From Aedes albopictus (taxonomy: Eukaryota; Arthropoda; Insecta; Diptera; Culicidae): 64,000 bases of DNA. A program made the translations under genes and the position numbers. Positions within the stretch are counted from its first letter, which is position 1. Each line of letters starts with the position of its first letter. Of this stretch, positions 33,421-45,943 are shown piece by piece. The stretch lies in contig NC_085138.1 in assembly GCF_035046485.1 (NCBI RefSeq), positions 343,492,263 to 343,556,262 on the forward strand, written 5' to 3'. The notes below the pieces were generated by a model, which made no database searches, was not told the origin of the DNA, and saw nothing but the letters and a program-made list of their open reading frames with translations.

Positions 33421-33839
33421 GTAAAAACTCTTTAAGATGTGCGCGAGAATTTATTAAACCAAAGTCATACCAGAGGATTTGCATATCACTTACAATCCTA
33501 AGATTAACTGCTGTGAACTCAGAGACAAATAGACCTAACAGTGATAAAAAAAATCTAAATTACTTAGAGAGTTTATGTCTTTCGCAAAATTATTCAATAC
33601 GTCAAAGACTTACTGCTGATTTACCATTGGAGTGAGATTTTGCCACTGGGCGACACAAATTAAAAGTTTATAATGGTTTGCAAATGATTAGAATTTCTCA
33701 AAAAAAAATTCCTAGAAGTTTTGACTAGCTGAGAAACTAACAGTCAAAATGTGAACATTTTTGATCACTTTTTAAAAAGTTACCTAACCTGGTGTTACTT
33801 TTCATAAATATTATGTACCTAATTTTTCATAATTTCAAC

Positions 33840-34870
33840 TACCACTAGGCAACCTTAAACCAAACGACTTTGAAACGGAAGATCCTTGAAAGTTGCGATA
33901 TATGAGTCAGTGATTTTTGTGATATTCAAAGACAGACGCAACACTGGCAAAATTTCCATCCCATATATTTCAAGATCCTTATTATTTAGACAGTTGGTGT
34001 CCTCGACAAAGTTGTTTGGCTGGTCAAGAACTTTCAATTGATTTCAATATGATTTCAAATCCTTATCCTTCCATTAGGAGGAGCTAGAGGACATACACAT
34101 TTTTAGTTTCGTTTATATCAGGACACTGAATAATTAGAAATATTGTTGCTTCGGTAAAGTTATTTGATCAAGGACTTTCAGTTAAATAGCCGTTTGGATT
34201 TTACTTGTGCCGCACCGTGGCACTAGTTGTAAATTTTCAAAAGCATACCATTTTCTTTTATTTATCATGAAAACATTCTACAAGCCCTAACTCTAAAAAA
34301 ATCATCAAACAATCTCAAATTATGAGTGATAGTTCCTCATCTTGTTATCTGTAATTGCTACAAATTTTGACTTGATTGGTTAGCTCTCCACAAAGATGGA
34401 GCGCTTCAAGCAGAATACATCTTTTTTGACTTTTATATCTTGTGAATCAAGTGAATCAAATAAAATCAATTTATTAACATTTATGACTAATATATTGGTC
34501 TTTGATTACCATTTAGTTCGAATACAATATGACAAAAGTGAAAAAAGTTCAAGCTTGTGGAACACTTTTTGAGAAATTCTAATCATTTACCAGCTTTTGC
34601 AAAATGGAAACTAGCGTCTTCTAGTGGCGAAATCTCGCATCTAATGACTTACCAAACAATTTTGCCGAAGAAACCGTCTTGCTGGGTAATCGGCGTCCTG
34701 AGATACATGAAATTTAAAATTTGTAAGTTCTCTAGCGCCGCTTTTTGGGGGAACTTTAAACCAAACTATCCATCAACTGTAAGCCTTTCACCAATCTAAC
34801 AACTACCCTGAGATATATGAGATGGTAATTTTGTCAGTGTTTTGTCTGGTTCTGATATCATAGAAATTAT
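33840..34870. repeat. Dispersed repeat with GCCGAAGA-CACC and GCGCTAG blocks
   Basis: Blocks such as TTTGGCTGGTCAAGAACTT, CAACAAAGTTGTTTGG-like and CTGAGATATATGA recur in inverted order at both ends and again in 52195-56039. This marks a second, older copy of that repeat family, here inside the 32550-36003 element. Confidence 0.55.
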
Positions 34871-36104
34871 CAGTTTTTCTTTTATTCTTTAGTTTATGAA
34901 CGGGCCCTAATGGTACGCAATTTATGAATGATATCTTGAAAAAAGGCTCATACGCAACGAGACAGAAATAGTTTTGAGTATAGAACTACCTTTGTCCACT
35001 GCAGAAGCTGTCCAAGCCAGAGAAATTTGTTTTTTTTTTCCACAGAACGTTTTTTCGTGACGTTACAACGCAAACTTCAACCAGGTGAAACTCAGGCGTC
35101 AGTGAACCGATGTACTTTCTTTTAACCTCATTTGAAAGATATTCTGGAGTACAAAGACCATACAAAATTTCAAATTTGAAACTTGTTCCAAATTTGAATA
35201 AATTCCATAAAGGTTGAATTTCCGTGACGTTACAAAGCTTTAAAAACCTATACTTTGACCAGCCTTACCTCAGAGTTGTAAAGTATTGCATTTAAAATTC
35301 TTTTTGTGCTAAAAAATCTAGATACATTTATCTATTAATCATGGAAGACTTTTGAAAAGTCAGTGCGTTGGTGTTTAAAGTACGGCAGCTTTGATGAATA
35401 GTGTGCCTAAAAGCCTTAAAATCAAGATTTTAATTGTTAATCTTAACCGTCATTCAATAAATATTTATTGTAAAATTTATATCATGTTGAATCAAGCCGT
35501 GCGGTGAGCCAAATCACCTCCATTCGATACTACGGAAGTTTTTACACAATCACAACTTAAAAAAAACCATTTATTTTGCACTTCAGAAATTTTCGAAAAA
35601 GGTGAAAAGGAGAGAGAGTGGGGTAAAACGAGCTAAATACAATTGATTTCCAGCATCGTGCGGCGAATGACACGTTCCTTATCTGAAACTATAGAGATTT
35701 TCACAGTTTGTGTCAAAAATTCATTCAAATCCATTCACTCCGAGCAAAGATATTGAATTTATTCGCGTTTTATACCTATTTTTTCTCATTGTGCATCGGT
35801 TTAAGTAAAATGGCGTATTTTTTCGACGATAAAAAATCATTTTTTTTAACTCTATTCAATTTTTGACTTTAGGTCCCTTGAGGGACCACTTAGCCTTGAG
35901 ATACGAGTTTCATATTTTGACACGGTAACTTCTTAGCTAAAATGATCATTTTCCAACAACGAACTTTCAACATTTCTGATTTTTGCAAAATAAGGGACGG
36001 CCTAATAAATGAGGGGGCAACTTGGTTCATGCGACTTCTGGTTCGTTGATATGGTGCCAAAGCAGGTTTGTTGGAAGTTTTAGGGGAGTGTAAGAGGAAA
36101 GGTC

Positions 36105-36320
36105 ATATTGTCGATGCGGTAAGCCACGAGTATTCAGTATGATCATGCTGAGGGTGACAGGTTTGAACCTCGGCCGGTAAAGGTTCGAAACTTTTCGTAA
36201 TTACTCAGACTTTCATGGGCGTTGAGTATCTTCGTACTTGCCACACGATATACATATGCAAAATAGTCAGGTAGAGGGAGCTCTCAATTAGTAACTGCGG
36301 AAGTGTTCATAAATAGTTGC
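36105..36320 (+). mobile_element. tRNA-derived SINE (Feilai-like)
   Basis: Head with GATGCGGTAAGCCACGAG and B-box-like GGTTTGAACCTCGG, body with TGGGCGTTGAGTATCTTCGT, GCCACACGATATAC and TTAGTAACTGCGGAAGTG. Same family as 5795-5987. Confidence 0.65.
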
Positions 36321-36794
36321 AAAAGTTTGATATTTTCAGCACGATTCGTACATTACATTACATTACGTACATTCGTACGAACATACAATACGAAGAGCGC
36401 TGAAAAATCAAGTTTTGCAACGAGTTCCATACAAAATTTTATGCAATGATTTTTTTTCCATTGTACAACTCATTTGAGTTGCAAAATGTTCCTAATGCAA
36501 CTCATTTGAGTACGGAAAAATAGGTCATTATGATACTGAAATGAGTAGTGTAAAATATAAATTATGATACTGAATTGCAAAAGCACTATCTAAGCTGAGG
36601 AGCATGCTTTGTCCCAGTTGGGACGTTTCGCCAAAAAGAAAGATGGAAGGGAGGGGCGCCTGAAGGGGATGGCGTACTCCTGGGAGTTTTATTTGTTTCA
36701 GATAGTTACCATCCATACACAATTACGGAGATTCTCACATAATATGTATATTATACTTAACTTCAATCTTGACAACAATTTAATTTCTACGGTT
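36321..36794. other. Simple repeat and AT-rich DNA
   Basis: 36352-36370 is an ACATT repeat; 36400-36520 has TGCAACTCATTTGAGT words twice. The 36528-36800 segment shows only short open frames. Confidence 0.4.
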
Positions 36795-37107
36795 TTATGA
36801 CGTACTAGCTGTCCCGGCAAACTTTGTCTTGCCAAGCTGTGGTGGTTTGACAACTGTTGAGGTCATAACATCACCGCACTCTAGATTGGTTTCAATTCAA
36901 TCGTGTTGATTTCCTTCCCAGCTCACGAAAATCATTACTTTATCAATTTTCTTACTTTTCTAGTTGTTTTTCTTAACTTTTTGGACATATAAACACAGCC
37001 AATCTCGAATATGAACCGAACCGTGCAAGAGTCAAGCTGATCGATTCATCCGTTCTTGAGTTTTGTTGCCTCAAAGGGACTTCAAACTTATTTTTATATA
37101 TAGAAGA
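36795..37107 (+). repeat. Dispersed insect repeat starting TAGCTGTCCCGGCAAACTTT
   Basis: It starts ACTAGCTGTCCCGGCAAACT and ends with TATATATAGA; the tail resumes as GATAGATAGATAGATG at 38385-38400 after the element 37108-38383. I recognise the start and end style from repeats common in insects but not their class. Confidence 0.5.
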
Positions 37108-38383
37108 AGGACTGTTCAATTTATAAAACGGACAACTTTACAATGCTATAAAAAGAAGACGCGTAGTTCAAATTTAACCACCCTTGTTTCGTTGTTCAGT
37201 ACATCATAATGCATTATAGTAATCATTTTTGAATCGAATAAAAATAGTTTTATTTTCAAGAAAATCGGCGAAGTGTTAAATAAGGTGATTTTTTCGATTG
37301 CTGAAAATTGAAAATATATATAAAATTACTGTTCACATATGGTATATCACTATTAATACAAGAAAAGTATGTGCCATGCTGCAGCAGCATGAGTAGTAAA
37401 CATTCTTGCAAAATTTAAACTCAATTGGAAAATTAAGTGTTGAGATATTGAGGTCTCAAGTGAGATTCGATTTTTTGAATAAAATTCAATTGTAAAGCAA
37501 AAAGAGTATGAAAATATGAAATAATCAATGTTTTTATGCATCCAGTCGAAAGTGGGCATAATGTGATTTTAAATTCAGAAAACTGCTTCTTAATAGCATT
37601 GCTGGTTTGGTTACTGTACGCCATTACAGACACAGTAATCAAAATAGTTTCGTTCTTTGAAAGTTCTTCCAAATAACAATGCAACCAAATGCAAAATTTT
37701 GCATAACAATGATGTTGGAAATAAAAAGTATGCATCCAATTATTATTAAATAAGGTGTACAATAACATAGGACCAACTTTGTTGAAAATAAATAATAACA
37801 AGATTCGCTAGAGTCGAAAATCTGCATCAATGGAGCAAAAAATATGAAATATTTTAATATAACCATATTCATGGATTAAATTTTTGATGAAAAATGCAAT
37901 TAAAAGTAAATTTTTCTTCTGTATCATTCAGAGGGCAACATTCAACTACTCTGGACAAATTTTTAGCCGAATCCGTGATGCTATTGCAACACAGGACTTA
38001 AATGAGCATTTTTTAATAATTTCTATGAAAACAAGGCAACTTACTATATCAAGCTGGAGAATGCTTGGTGCATTATTACTGACCAACTATTGAGCTTTAC
38101 CTTTAGTAGAATAGTATAAGATTTCAATACATTAAAAACTTCATGAAAATGTGCATGTTAAGTATGTGGAAAGTAATGTCGATTTTTGAGAAATGGGTTT
38201 TCATTGATGTTTAACGAAAACCGCTTCAGTTACACAATAAAAAACATTTTGCATAATGTTATATTTTTCCTACATTTGAGAATAGCTATAGAAAGTTACG
38301 CAAAAAACTGATAATGATTTTATTGAAAAATAAAAAAGATATCGCACAAGCAAGTTGTCCGTTTTATAAATTGAACAGTCCTT
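37108..38383. mobile_element. 1,276-bp TIR element
   Basis: AAGGACTGTTCAATTTATAA is inverted at the right end (38364-38383), total TIR about 30 bp including AACGGACAACTT. Inserted in the tail of the preceding repeat. No transposase frame; the longest open frames are AT-driven and lack domain signatures. Confidence 0.75.
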
Positions 38384-38399
38384 AGATAGATAGATAGAT

Positions 38400-40867
38400 G
38401 ATCTCTGCCCGTGGCCAACATGGTGTTGGTACCATAAGATCAGTCTTTAGTACCCTAGGTTCGATTTTGAACATGTTGGTCCTTTTAACCTACCAGGCTC
38501 TTGTATTATTTGGAGGAATATATGAAATATTGCCAAAGTTTCATCTTTTTCCTGAGGGGCACCAATTTCTAAAGAAGTTCGTTTTAAAGCTCAAAACATG
38601 CGTATAAGATCCCTCATTTTGTTCCAAATTGATTAAAGGATAAATTTTCTTTATTGACTACTGTTTGAATTCCCTATGAATCCTTTTTCTGAGCGTTTTG
38701 CCATGACGAACCTTTCAATGAATTGTTGGAAGAACTGCTAGTGAAGAATCTGGAGCTACTAGAGGTATCCCTGGGGGAAATTCCAGCATGTTTCGTAAAA
38801 TATTTTATTTAACTGTTCCCCAATATAATTGTGTATGAACAAAAACATAACATTATTTTTTTTTTCAAATAATGTCACAGATAGTAATCATGATTCGCAA
38901 CGATGCCTCTTTCTATCCTGCCCCGTCACGTCTTCTGCTTAAAAAAATCTGAACGACCTTCCTTTGAGCTTCCGCAGAAGTCCTGTTACCGCATCTTGTA
39001 TGTCAACATTGTGTAAAATTAACTTACCTTAATGCTAGTTCATCGTTCCAACTGCATTACGCTTTGTATGGGCAATATCATCGAAAAGTGATTTATCGTA
39101 GCTCAGTGCGGACGACTCGAATCTGTAACAACAACGTTAAGTTTATGTAGGTGCATCAGATCGATCTCTCTTGTGCCGATTACAACAAAAAACCTCAGGG
39201 TTACTAAGAAATTAGAGAAAAAATTCTTGCAAATATTGTCATAATCCATCCAGTGTATACAAATCCAAACATTGATACAAATCCACTATGGCCTTTTCCA
39301 CGATTGTTTGTTGACCTGGCACAAAAGGCTCCCTGATCTGCAGCCCCTTTTATTAGCCAGTTGTTGCATCCGATCCATTTACGGTCATGTAGGGTATCGG
39401 GATGCTTCGTTGGCATAGTCCCCTCGTTCGGCCTATCTTAACGTTAACCAAAAACTCAAACAAATATGCCGAACTGGATATCGGAAAAGCTTTGCGCCAA
39501 ACAACTGTAACATTTCGTTTCAATTTTAGCACTTTGGAGTATTAAAATTGTATGAAAATGTCACTTTGTTTAGCTTTTGTAGACGCCATGATTCTTCGGC
39601 TTAGTGGGTAGTCTATACACATGATCATAAATGGCATGATTCTGGAATATTTCGAATTGCCTTTTAAATAACTGAACATTTGATGCGACGGTCAAAGATG
39701 CTAGTTTGAATTTGTATGTTTGTTTTTAACGAATAATAACTATTTTACAAATTACATGTGGGCCGAATATTGAGGACATTTTTTCACTATGTACCCAAAT
39801 CTTGGCCCATCAGTAAAGTGACGTCAAAAACACCGATAAAGTGACGCCAACAACATTGCTTGCGTAAGAACCAGAAAGAACGAACAGAAAAATAGATTTT
39901 GTGTGCGGTGACTGTAAAAATATAACACAATAATCGGGTTGCATTGCTTTCGTTACTAAAAAAGAAAGAACTTTAGTATAAGTGATTTATTTATAGTTTT
40001 TTGAAAATTTGGCTCCGAAAATGTAATTTGAAAGTATGATTGGTGAACAAACAGAGATAATACCTCAGCAGAAATTTTGAAAAAATGAGATAATAAGTGG
40101 TTCTAGTGCATGGAAAGCAATAGGCCAACGTTGCATCCACTAATAGGCCAATTTTTGTACCATGGACCAACGTTGCATACCATCACATTAAATCTTTTCA
40201 ACATAGTTAAGTAAATTCTTGAATATTTACGTTAGTTTACTTCCAATTGGTGAATCATGCATTGCCTAGAGTGCGTAATAGGGTCAACATATTATTTCTA
40301 GTGCTATTAATTTATGAGTTATGGTCAAAATTGTCAAGGCAGTTTGCAAATTAGGCCAAGGAATGATCCATATACCCTATGTGACAAAGCCGCCAAGTTG
40401 CTAGCGATACATCTGATTTTGGCTGCCCAGTAACGATTTGCCATACCCAAAGTACACCTCCGCTACACAATGGTCCAATTTTGAGAAAAGCTGGTAGAAA
40501 CTTAATTTTGGGACATCTCTTAAATGGGTTTCAGTATATCGATCATTCATCTACAATATCAAAAGTGTTAACTGTCTTTTAAATACATTGGAAATCATGA
40601 TGCTGCTGCTGCATGCTGCTGAAGAAAAAAAAGATGATTTTTAAAGAACACAAGCAAGTTCAACCACTACAAAAGTCTAGTAATATAAGTAGTTCAATCG
40701 CTTCCAGAAGTTTATTCGTAAATTCATGTGTATATGCGGCACCTTCAATGAAAAATAGATCAAAATATTATTAGTACGAGAAATTATTATACTTCAATTT
40801 CAAAGTGTCTTACAAATCGCTCCCAGAAACTCCCCGCGCAGACATTCGGTTAAAACGCTCGTCTAAG
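38400..40867. other. 2.5 kb unassigned
   Basis: AT-rich sequence with a short CTG/CTGCTG run at 40600. No TIR pair, tRNA-like or LINE text was recognised. Confidence 0.35.
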
Positions 40868-40869
40868 TA

Positions 40870-42046
40870 CACTCCCGTTCAAAAGTTTGGGGTCACCCCC
40901 TCAAAAACATGTCATTTTTTTAGGCCCATATCTCCGCCAATTTGCGTCCGATTTCAAAACCCTAGGTTTCATTCAAAAGATAATAAGTCAAAGAAACTTT
41001 GAACATGATTTAAAAGAAACTTTAAAAAAAAAAAATTGTATGTAAACTTAACCCAAAGTTGCCAATTTTTCTAAAAAATGAATATAAACTTACGGCAGTG
41101 TCGCTGGAAGTTGGGTCGACCAAATTTTAAGATGAGAGCGGTAATATGACCCATTTTCTATTAGCTTTCAACTGCTTTTTACAGAACTTAGCTAAAAAAT
41201 CTAGAAAAAAAGTTATTAAGTAAATTAATCCTTGATGTCATCGACCAAAAGTTTGGGGTCACCCCTCAAAATGATGTATCGGCCAAAAGTTTGGGGTCAC
41301 TTTCGTAAAACATGGAAAAGTGATTTGGTGATATCTTCGTCATCTATAGTTCAATTTTAATTATTTTTGGCTCATTTCAAAGATAATTAACTAAATTTAC
41401 GTTTGTGTCTTCAACTTAACGTATTTAACGATTTTTGTATATAAAAATGTTATGAAAAGTTAGCACATTTTGCCACGCTTCAAAAAATGAGGCAACTTTA
41501 CGTTAAGTTTTAGTATGTAAATTTCAACAAATATGTGTGGTTCAATGTCTATGCAGTAAGTATCATTCATTTTGTTTTAAATAAGCCAAAAAGAATTAAA
41601 ATTGAATGAAAGATGACAAAGATATCAACAAATCACTTTTCCATGTTTTACGATAGTGACCCCAAACTTTTGGCCGATGACATCAAGGATTAATTTACTT
41701 AATAACTCTTTTTCTAGATTTTTTAGCTGAGTTCTGTAAAAAGCAGTTGAAAGCTAATAGAAAATGGGTCATATTACCGCTCTCATCTTAAAATTTGGTC
41801 GACCCAACTTCCAGCGACACTGCCATAAGTTTATATTCATTTTTTAGAAAATTTGGCAACTTTGGATTAAGTTTACATACAATTTTTTTGAAAAAGATTC
41901 TTTTAAATCATGTTCAAAGTTTCTATGACTTATTATCTTTTGAATGAAACCTAGGGTTTTGAAATCGGACGCAAATTGGCGGAGATATGGGCCTACAAAA
42001 ATGACATGTTTTTGAGGGGGTGACCCCAAACTTTTGAACGGGAGTG
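40870..42046. mobile_element. 1,177-bp near-perfect palindrome, TIR CACTCCCGTTCAAAAGTTTG
   Basis: The arms (about 570 bp each, centre near 41460) are complementary almost base for base. TA flanks both ends (40868-40869, 42047-42048). The word AAAAGTTTGGGGTCAC occurs at the ends and internally; the left arm holds one more internal copy (41240-41300) than the right arm. No coding capacity. TA target and short motif suggest a Tc1/mariner-type foldback. Confidence 0.9.
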
Positions 42047-42048
42047 TA

Positions 42049-42654
42049 TGCAGAATTGATAAGGGAACATCGCAGTTGCAAGAGCTGTCAAAACATTAGC
42101 GCCATAATGATATGTGTATAGCCAAATTGTATGAAAAAAAACGGCAATTTTGTTCGAAGAAATCGACAAATAATGAAAATGCTATTAATATGAAATTGAG
42201 AGCTCAATAATGTTTCAGTATATTCATTTTGACCAAAACTAGCAGACTACTATGATTTTTTCCCCCTTATTTTCAAATATGGACCACTGTGCGCTATACG
42301 ACATACGCATGCAATAAAATGTTCTGCGTACTAATGGTAACATCCTAAGTAGATTGTATTCGTATGATCGATGCGGGACGATAGTGAGGATTTTTGTAAA
42401 GTTTGTTTTTCAACTGTTCATTTGAATTGTGCGTTCGACTGACGGGTGAAATTCAGCAAATGAAATAACTGTTGAGTTGGTGAACGATCAAGGGTGTTAC
42501 CAGCACCCATCCATCTGTCCACCGCCAGAAACGCCTGACTAAACTTAAGTAAGTTTAGAATTTCGTAACTTTGCAGGATTCGCACATCCGAAAGCTCCAG
42601 CATCCAGAAAACGCCCTGCGACCCGGGAGTCAAAAGAAGCCTTGCGAGCCCACC
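42049..42654. other. Unassigned 0.6 kb
   Basis: AT-rich to 42400, then GC-balanced sequence with TTACTTAGTTTAG-type words next to the LINE copy. No gene. Confidence 0.3.
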
Positions 42655-43957
42655 CCTTACTTACCTTACCGGTCAGGCTAAGGCCGGGGTGGCTTCTGCT
42701 GTACATAGTAGCCGTCTCCATTCCACTCGGTCCATGGCTGTTTGTCTCCAGTTCCGCACTCTGCGTAGGGTCCACAGATCGTCCTCCACTTGGTCGACCC
42801 ATCTAGCTCGCTGCGCTCCACGTCTTCTTGTACCGGTCGGATGATTTTCGAGAACCATTTTAGTCGGGTTGCTATCCGACGTGACCCGCCCATCGTAGCC
42901 TCCCGATTTTCGCGGTATGGACGATGGTTGGTTCTCCCAGCAGCTGATGCAGCACGTGGTTCATTCGCCTTCTCCAAGTCCCGTCTTCCATCTGTGCACT
43001 CCGCCGTAGATGGTACGCAACACCTTCCGTTCAAAAACTCCAAGGGCGCGTTGGTCCTCTGCACGTAGGGTCCAGGTTTCGTGCCCATAGAGGACGACCG
43101 GTCTAATCAGCGTTTTGTAGATGGTTAACTTCGTGTTACGGCGAACTTTATTCGATCGAGTTCTGCGGAGTCCAAAGTAGGCACGATTTCCTGCCACAAT
43201 GCGCCTCTGAATTTCTCTGCTGGTGTCGTTGTCGTCGGTCACCAGTGAGCCCAAGTACACGAATTCTTCAACCGCCTCGATTTCATCACCGTCGATATGA
43301 ATTCGGGGTGGCGGGCGCGGTGATTCCTCCCTGGAGCCCTTTGCCATCATGTACTTTGTCTTCGACACATTAATGACTAATCCGATTCACCTGGCTTCAC
43401 TCTTTAGTCGGATGTACGTTTCCGCCATCGTCTCAAATTTACAATTTTAATTTAATTTATATCATCGGCGAAACCAAGCAGCTGAACGGACTTCGTGAAA
43501 ATCGTCCCACTCGTGTTTATCCCCGCTCTTCTTATTACACCCTCCAAAGCAATGTTGAACAGCAAGCACGAAAGACCATCACCTTGCCGTAACCCTCTGC
43601 GAGATTCGAAGGGACTCGAGAGTGTCCCTGATACTCGAACTACGCACATCACTCGATCCATCGTCGCCTTGATCAATCGTATCAGTTTATCCGGGAATCC
43701 GTATTCGTGCATAATCTGCCATAGCTGATCGATTGTATCATACGCCGATTTGAAATCGATGAACAAGTGATGTGTGGGCACGTTGTATTCGCGGCAATTC
43801 TGCAACACCTGGCGGATGGCGACCATCTGATCCGTTGTAGCGCGTTCACCCATGAATCCAGCCTGATATTTCCCCACGAACTCTTTTGCAATCGGTGATA
43901 GACGGCGGCATAAAATTTGAGAGAGTATCTTGTAGGCAGCGCTCAGTAGTGTGAAAA
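42655..43957 (-). pseudogene. RTE-like LINE copy 2
   Basis: Minus strand, 5'-truncated at LLSAAYKILSQILCRRL (43957). It encodes VGKYQAGFMGERATTDQM, HHLFIDFKSAYDTIDQLW, LRQGDGLSCLLFNIALE, LLGFADDI, then after a damaged 30 bp VSKTKYMMAKGSREESP, EEFVYLGSLVTDDNDTS, RRIVAGNRAYFGL, and the C-terminal RRGAQRARWVDQVEDDLWTL. Frameshifts occur near 43440 and 42990. The 3' tail CCTTACC on the plus strand (42657-42672) is the complement of the GGTAAGG tail of copy 1. Confidence 0.88.
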
Positions 43958-44847
43958 AAAAGCTTTGACATGTGCAACGTGTACAACTGGCAAGTAGGGC
44001 GAGTATCCGAGTCGCATGCATATGGCAGAAATTTAGGAAGATTTGAAACAATAAACTGTGAATTAAAAGCAAACTAGTATGTGGATGACTGGACTAGACT
44101 GGACATTTGTAGAGGATCATGTAAAGGGAGCCAGAGTGAAGGTGACAGGCCTCGGGTTCTTCCGTCCTTCTGGGCGTGTTAGCAGTTATTCAATATTCAT
44201 TTAGTCTTTTCAACCAAAAGATAGAGCTGATTTCCCTCTATCTGTTACTACAACAAGTTTCCATAAATACATGGTGGTGGTGCGCCTGGGAGGAACGGGA
44301 GATGCTAAGATTTACAGTGGTGACGTCGCAATTTTCACATTTAGTTCCCGGCCCACTCGATAGTTTTCTAGGTATCATTCTAACATTGTAACCAGCTGGA
44401 GGAATTCACATTCGTATTGCGCTCCAGAAATTTCCGAACATTCACTATTTGAACTTCTGGGTTGGATGAAAGTTGTGTAATGCACCAACCTAGGCACCAA
44501 CTGTAGAAGGTATGCCTATCGTAGCAAGATAAGGGTTCCTGAATCTCATACACTCACTGTATGTAGGACACTTCTCTGAGCCGGTGTTGATCTTTATAGG
44601 GATTCTATACTATAAAAAATGCTAAACAAGAAATCGTATTCAAATGAAAAGCAACTGGTATCACTAGTGTCTCAAGTGCCAATATTCATGACTGTCAATT
44701 TGCTTTTTTGGAAATTGTCATGACATACTACAAAAATTTCGTTCCAATTTTGGCTGAGTATTAGGAATCTAATATTTATTGGCGAGTATTAGCACAGGTA
44801 TTAGGAGCTGTCCCGCCCCTAGATCACCGCCCTCTTCAAGTGTTGTA
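43958..44847. other. Unassigned 0.9 kb
   Basis: 44105-44165 (GGGAGCCAGAGTGAAGGTGA ... TTCTGGGCG) resembles a SINE body fragment. The rest shows no recognisable feature. Confidence 0.3.
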
Positions 44848-44927
44848 ATGGCCTCATTGGCAGAGGCGTTAGATTGCTGCCGATGGTAGGTGTCTTGGTT
44901 CAAATCCCGTTCGGATCCAAAATTTTC
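44848..44927 (+). repeat. tRNA-like sequence with A and B boxes
   Basis: A box GGCCTCATTGGCAGAGGC and B box GGTTCAAATCC at normal spacing. The acceptor stem does not pair well; likely a SINE head. Confidence 0.45.
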
Positions 44928-44994
44928 CAACGTACTGGAAACTTTTTTTTATGTCTCCTACTTGTTCTTAAAATAGAATAACACACTTAAAAAA

Positions 44995-45297
44995 ATTTAC
45001 CCAGAAAATGAGTATAAAAATTTAGTTTTTACCCTAAAAGGTTGCCAAGGAATTATAACACAATTTGTTATAATTTTGTTGAATTCTACCATATTTCATG
45101 GAACAGGTTTTGTAATATTTTTGTTATGATCATATCAAAAGTTATTACATTTTTGTTCTTTTCATATGGCAACTTTGTTAGAATTTCTGTTATTTTAACT
45201 ACTAACGGTACATGTTTTATAACAACCCTTGTTATAAAAAAATATTGTAACAAAATAACACAGTTTGTTATAATTTTGTAATGTCCATCTAGTCGGG
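44995..45297. mobile_element. Partial MITE, TAGTCGGG family
   Basis: The right end ATCTAGTCGGGAG and a TTATAACA/TGTTATAA-rich body match 24603-25583 and 25649-26097. The left end is not the standard one, so the copy is truncated or divergent. Confidence 0.5.
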
Positions 45298-45943
45298 AGG
45301 CGAATCGGATTAGTCATTAATGTGTCGAAGACAAAGTACATGATGGCAAAGGGCTCCAGGGAGGAATCACCGCGCCCGCCGCCCCGAATTCATATCGACG
45401 GTGATGAAATCGAGGCGGTTGAAGAATTCGTGTATTTGGGCTCACTGGTGACCGACGACAACGACACCAGCAGAGAAATTCAGAGGTGCATTGTGGCAGA
45501 AGATCGTGCTTACTTTGGAGTTCTGCCTACGATCGAATAAAGTTCACCGTAACACGAAGGGAGAGGACCAACGCGCCCTTAGAGTCTTCGAACGGAAGGT
45601 GTTGCGTACCATCTACGGCGGAGTGCAGATGGAAGACGGGACTTGGAGAAGGCGAATGAACCACGAGCTGCATCAGCTGCTGAGAGAACCAACCATCGTC
45701 CATACCGCGAAAATCGGGAGGCTACGGTGAGCGGGTCACGTCAACAAGATGTCAGATAGCAACCCGACTAAAATGGTTCTCGAGGGTCATCCGACCGGTA
45801 CAAGAAGACGTGGAGCGCAGCGAGCTAGGTGAGTCGACCAAGTGAAGGACGATCTGCGGACCCTACGCAGAGCCATGGACCGAGTGGAATAGAGACGGCT
45901 ACTATGTACAGCAGAGGCCACCCCGGCCTTAGCCTGATCGATC
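45298..45943 (+). pseudogene. RTE-like LINE copy 3 (C-terminal third)
   Basis: Begins at GCGAATCGGATTAGTCATTA, runs through VSKTKYMMAKGSREESP, EEFVYLGSLVTDDNDTS, with a deletion of about 100 bp near 45555, and VFERKVLRTIYGGVQMED to VDQ. A TGA replaces Trp in LRWAG (45728) and another stop lies near 45831. It provides the MITE-free version of the site interrupted at 28931 in copy 1. Confidence 0.85.

Larger units (their letters stand above)
32888..35235 (+). repeat. GTGACGTTACAACG motif, four copies
   Basis: Exact 14-mer at 32888, 33059 and 35057; the first 12 bases at 35224. All in the same orientation, two near each end of the long-TIR element. The core TGACGTTACA is close to a CRE half-palindrome. 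Confidence 0.7.
32550..36003. mobile_element. 3,454-bp long-TIR DNA element
   Basis: AGGCCGTCCCTTATTTTG at 32550 is inverted at 35986-36003, and the arms stay complementary over some 350-400 bp (for instance TTCGTTGTTAGAAAATGATC against its complement near 35945, and the CTCGGAGTGGATG / CATTCACTCCGAG pair). AATAAA is repeated outside both ends. The interior has no transposase frame but holds two nested repeats (33188-33420, 33840-34870) and four GTGACGTTACAA motifs. Confidence 0.75.
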
